Source: Nitrospirota bacterium (GTDB lineage Bacteria; Nitrospirota; Thermodesulfovibrionia; JACRGW01). From it: 6,797 bases of DNA. Numbering within the stretch: the stretch's first letter is position 1; each line of letters opens with the position of its first letter. Below are positions 5,007 to 6,797 of this stretch, piece by piece. The stretch spans positions 1 to 6,797 of the forward strand of contig JACRGW010000072.1 of assembly GCA_016212195.1 (NCBI GenBank), read 5' to 3'. The position numbers and the translations under genes were made by a program. The notes beneath the pieces are model-generated. The model was not told the DNA's origin. It was given only the letters and a program-made list of their open reading frames with translations, and did no database searches.

Positions 5007-6043
5007 AGGATGTCCTTGGGCAGGATAGACCGATAGAGATACTAAAGAAGTCTTTGAGGGCTGATCGTCTTTCACATGCCTACTTCTTTGTCGGAGAGGA
5101 AGGTATAGGGAAGGCCTTTACAGCGATTAATTTAGCCAAGGCACTGAACTGTGATAGTTCGACAAGCTCACTATTTAATACTGAGCCTCCCGATACTGAG
5201 CTTGTCGATACCGAGCCCGTCGAGGTAGAGGCCTGTGATAGCTGTCCATCCTGCATAGAGATAGATAAGGGGATACATCCAGACGTCTTATATATCAAAC
5301 CCGAGGATAATCAGATAAAGATAGACCAGATAAGAAGGGCTGAGGAAAGACTCGCACTCAGGGCATTAAGAGGAAGGAGGAAGGTTATGATCATTGATGA
5401 TGCACATATGATGAACATCTCTTCTGCTAATGCCCTCCTTAAGACCTTGGAAGAACCAACGGAGGGAACCATAATAATACTGATAAGTTCTGCCCCGTCC
5501 CTCCTTCCAGAAACTATACTTTCGAGGTGTCAGCGGCTTCCCTTTGGCCTCCTGAGAAAGGAAGTTATAGAGGATTTTCTTATTTCAAAAGGTTTAGAAA
5601 AGGATGAGGCATACCTTACAGCATCACTTTCAGATGGAAGGATAGGAAGGGCTCTACGAAGAGAACAGGTAATGACGCTTGAGGGAAGGGATGATTTTCT
5701 GACCCTCTTCAATTCTGTAAAGGAGCCCTTTTTCAATATCTCTCCTCTAACAGAAGGGATAGCTAAAGGTGAAGAGGAGAGGTTAGGAGAGGTCTTCGAC
5801 TGGGGAGAGATATGGTTCAGGGACATTGTTGTCTTTAAGGTAACAGGAAATTACGATCTTCTTATTAATCAGGACAAGAAGAAAGAGATTAAGGATATTT
5901 CTGAGAGGTTATCCTTGAATCAACTACAGGATTCATTCAGGGTTATCTATGAGACAGCGAAGTTCATAAAACTGAGGGCTAATAAACATCTGGCCTTAGA
6001 CGTTATGATGATAAGATTAGCCGAGACCCTTGTTGAAAATTGA
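4997..6043 (+). CDS. holB: DNA polymerase III delta' subunit, with a repeat insertion in its zinc finger
   Basis: Delta' is the stator of the clamp loader that places the sliding clamp on DNA. The 348-residue product starts with GQDRPIEILKKSLRADRLSHAYFF. GEEGIGKAF (33-41) keeps the P-loop glycines and lysine but lacks the Ser/Thr after Lys39, as expected for a subunit that does not hydrolyse ATP. The zinc-finger cysteines are Cys52, Cys80, Cys83 and Cys86. E. coli has 8 residues between the first two; here there are 27. The extra part is an acidic Thr-Glu-Pro repeat encoded by a DNA repeat. IIDDAHMM, SSANALLKTLEEP (142-154) and the SRC motif (176-178) follow, then a helical C-terminal domain. 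The DnaX paralogue is less likely because the P-loop is degenerate and the protein is short. AAGGAG at 4982-4987 precedes the ATG. Confidence 0.94.
   Translation: MALKDVLGQDRPIEILKKSLRADRLSHAYFFVGEEGIGKAFTAINLAKALNCDSSTSSLFNTEPPDTELVDTEPVEVEACDSCPSCIEIDKGIHPDVLYIKPEDNQIKIDQIRRAEERLALRALRGRRKVMIIDDAHMMNISSANALLKTLEEPTEGTIIILISSAPSLLPETILSRCQRLPFGLLRKEVIEDFLISKGLEKDEAYLTASLSDGRIGRALRREQVMTLEGRDDFLTLFNSVKEPFFNISPLTEGIAKGEEERLGEVFDWGEIWFRDIVVFKVTGNYDLLINQDKKKEIKDISERLSLNQLQDSFRVIYETAKFIKLRANKHLALDVMMIRLAETLVEN
5158..5221 (+). repeat. In-frame repeat insertion in holB: 12-bp inverted repeat and 15-bp tandem repeats
   Basis: TCGACAAGCTCA at 5159-5170 is the exact reverse complement of TGAGCTTGTCGA at 5197-5208, with 26 bases between. 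Three 15-base units overlap the right arm: 5177-5191, 5192-5206 and 5207-5221, all near GATACTGAGCNNNNC. They encode NTEPP, DTELV and DTEPV. The whole segment stays open and in frame, and codes for residues about 54-76 of delta'. The palindromic core resembles short dispersed repeats that I recall from many environmental genomes; this could not be checked here. Confidence 0.85.
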
Positions 6044-6074
6044 AGAATATAGGGGTTAAGGGTTGGAGATAAGT

Positions 6075-6797
6075 ATGCAAAATGTAGTAGGGATAAGGTT
6101 AAAAGATACAGGTAAAATATATGATTTTGATCCCAGTGGCTTAGAGCTTAAGGCCGGAGATATGGTCATTGTCGACTCAGAAAAAGGTCCTGTCATCGGC
6201 AAGGTAGTGAGGGAGGCATACGAAATTGATTTGACACAGCAGATTCAGAAGATTATCAGGAAGGCCTCGAAAGAGGATGTAGAGAAGGTTAAAGAGAATG
6301 AAGGACTCAGGAAGGAGTCCTATGAATTCTGCCGCGCAAAAATCAAGGGGATGGGTCTTCCTATGCGTCTTATAGAGACCGAACTTTCCTTTGATGGGAG
6401 CAAGGCGGTTTTCTATTTTACATCCGAAGGGAGGGTGGATTTCAGGGAATTAGTGAAGGAACTTGCAGCCAAATTCAGGATAAGGATCGAGATGAAACAG
6501 ATAGGGGTAAGGGACGAGGCAAGACTGATAGGTGGATTTGGATGTTGTGGCAGGGCACTCTGCTGTGAGACCTTTATTAAGGATTTTGAACCTGTCTCTA
6601 TCAGGATGGCTAAAAAGCAGGAACTTGCTCTGAATCCAGCCAAGATCTCAGGTGTCTGTGGAAGGCTTATGTGCTGTCTTGTATTCGAATATGAAATATA
6701 CGATGAAATCAAGAAGGATACGAATGAACTTAGAAATATAGAAAAGCCCTATCCAACAGACCTTGGTCAGGTTACAGAGACTCCTTCTGCAATAAAC
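6075..6797 (+). CDS. ricT: RicT/YaaT-like PSP1-domain protein (3' end beyond the window)
   Basis: In Bacillus, RicT (YaaT) forms with RicA and RicF an iron-sulfur complex that helps RNase Y process mRNAs and affects development; in other phyla its role is little known. The visible 241 residues begin MQNVVGIRLKDTGKIYDFDP and run open to the edge. The N-terminal part is the small barrel with GDMVIVDSEKGPVIGKVV (28-45). The PSP1 C-terminal domain has RDEARLIGGFGCCGRALCC (146-164) and SGVCGRLMCCLVFEYEIYD (192-210). Cys157, 158, 163, 164, 195, 200 and 201 are the expected iron-sulfur ligands. GGAG at 6065-6068 lies six bases before the ATG. It follows holB by 31 bases, as in the tmk-holB-yaaT order seen in Firmicutes and other phyla. 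No ricA or ricF is visible in this window. Confidence 0.92.
   Translation, partial: MQNVVGIRLKDTGKIYDFDPSGLELKAGDMVIVDSEKGPVIGKVVREAYEIDLTQQIQKIIRKASKEDVEKVKENEGLRKESYEFCRAKIKGMGLPMRLIETELSFDGSKAVFYFTSEGRVDFRELVKELAAKFRIRIEMKQIGVRDEARLIGGFGCCGRALCCETFIKDFEPVSIRMAKKQELALNPAKISGVCGRLMCCLVFEYEIYDEIKKDTNELRNIEKPYPTDLGQVTETPSAIN

Noticed and set aside
4521..5075. 184-residue open frame on the minus strand opposite tmk
   Set aside because: It is antisense to a clear thymidylate kinase, has no family features, and is a by-product of the coding composition.
5080..5298. Antisense 72-residue frame across the holB repeat, rich in Ser, Thr, Gly and Val
   Set aside because: Its composition only mirrors the repeat on the opposite strand, and no start signal is seen.

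Overview
The window looks like a stretch of chromosome from a moderately AT-rich, probably Gram-negative and anaerobic bacterium. It holds nine protein-coding genes and no RNA gene. The YidC has the large periplasmic domain typical of double-membrane bacteria. The combination of rpmH-rnpA-yidD-yidC with a core-MetE-like gene plus tmk-holB-ricT recalls deep-branching lineages such as Nitrospirota or deltaproteobacteria-like groups. This placement comes from memory and could not be tested.

Layout. (1) Positions 1-127 hold no gene, only several short hairpins that look like the end of a palindromic repeat. (2) Positions 128-755 (+) carry a two-gene toxin-antitoxin-like module: a PIN-domain ribonuclease followed by a 57-residue charged protein whose start overlaps the toxin's 3' end. 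(3) Positions 820-3197 (-) carry the conserved rpmH-rnpA-yidD-yidC cluster. rnpA overlaps rpmH by 13 bases and has no ATG, GTG or TTG at a usable position; an ATT behind a good Shine-Dalgarno sequence is the likely start. (4) Positions 3198-3318 form a short divergent promoter region with two back-to-back sigma70-like promoters. (5) Positions 3319 to the right edge (+) hold a tight operon: a zinc-site MetE/UroD-superfamily protein, thymidylate kinase, DNA polymerase III delta' and RicT/YaaT (cut by the window end). The first three genes overlap.

The minus-strand cluster makes ribosomal protein L34, the protein subunit of RNase P, and the YidD/YidC membrane-insertion pair. The plus-strand operon joins a probable methyl-transfer enzyme to dTTP supply, the clamp loader and an iron-sulfur RNA-processing factor.

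The main oddities are small-scale. The MetE-like gene contains five perfect tandem copies of a 7-bp unit. The holB gene carries an in-frame insertion with a 12-bp inverted repeat and 15-bp tandem repeats inside its zinc-finger region. The rnpA start is non-canonical. The MetE-like gene may be read from a leaderless mRNA. I see no clear new defence or mobile system beyond the toxin-antitoxin-like pair.
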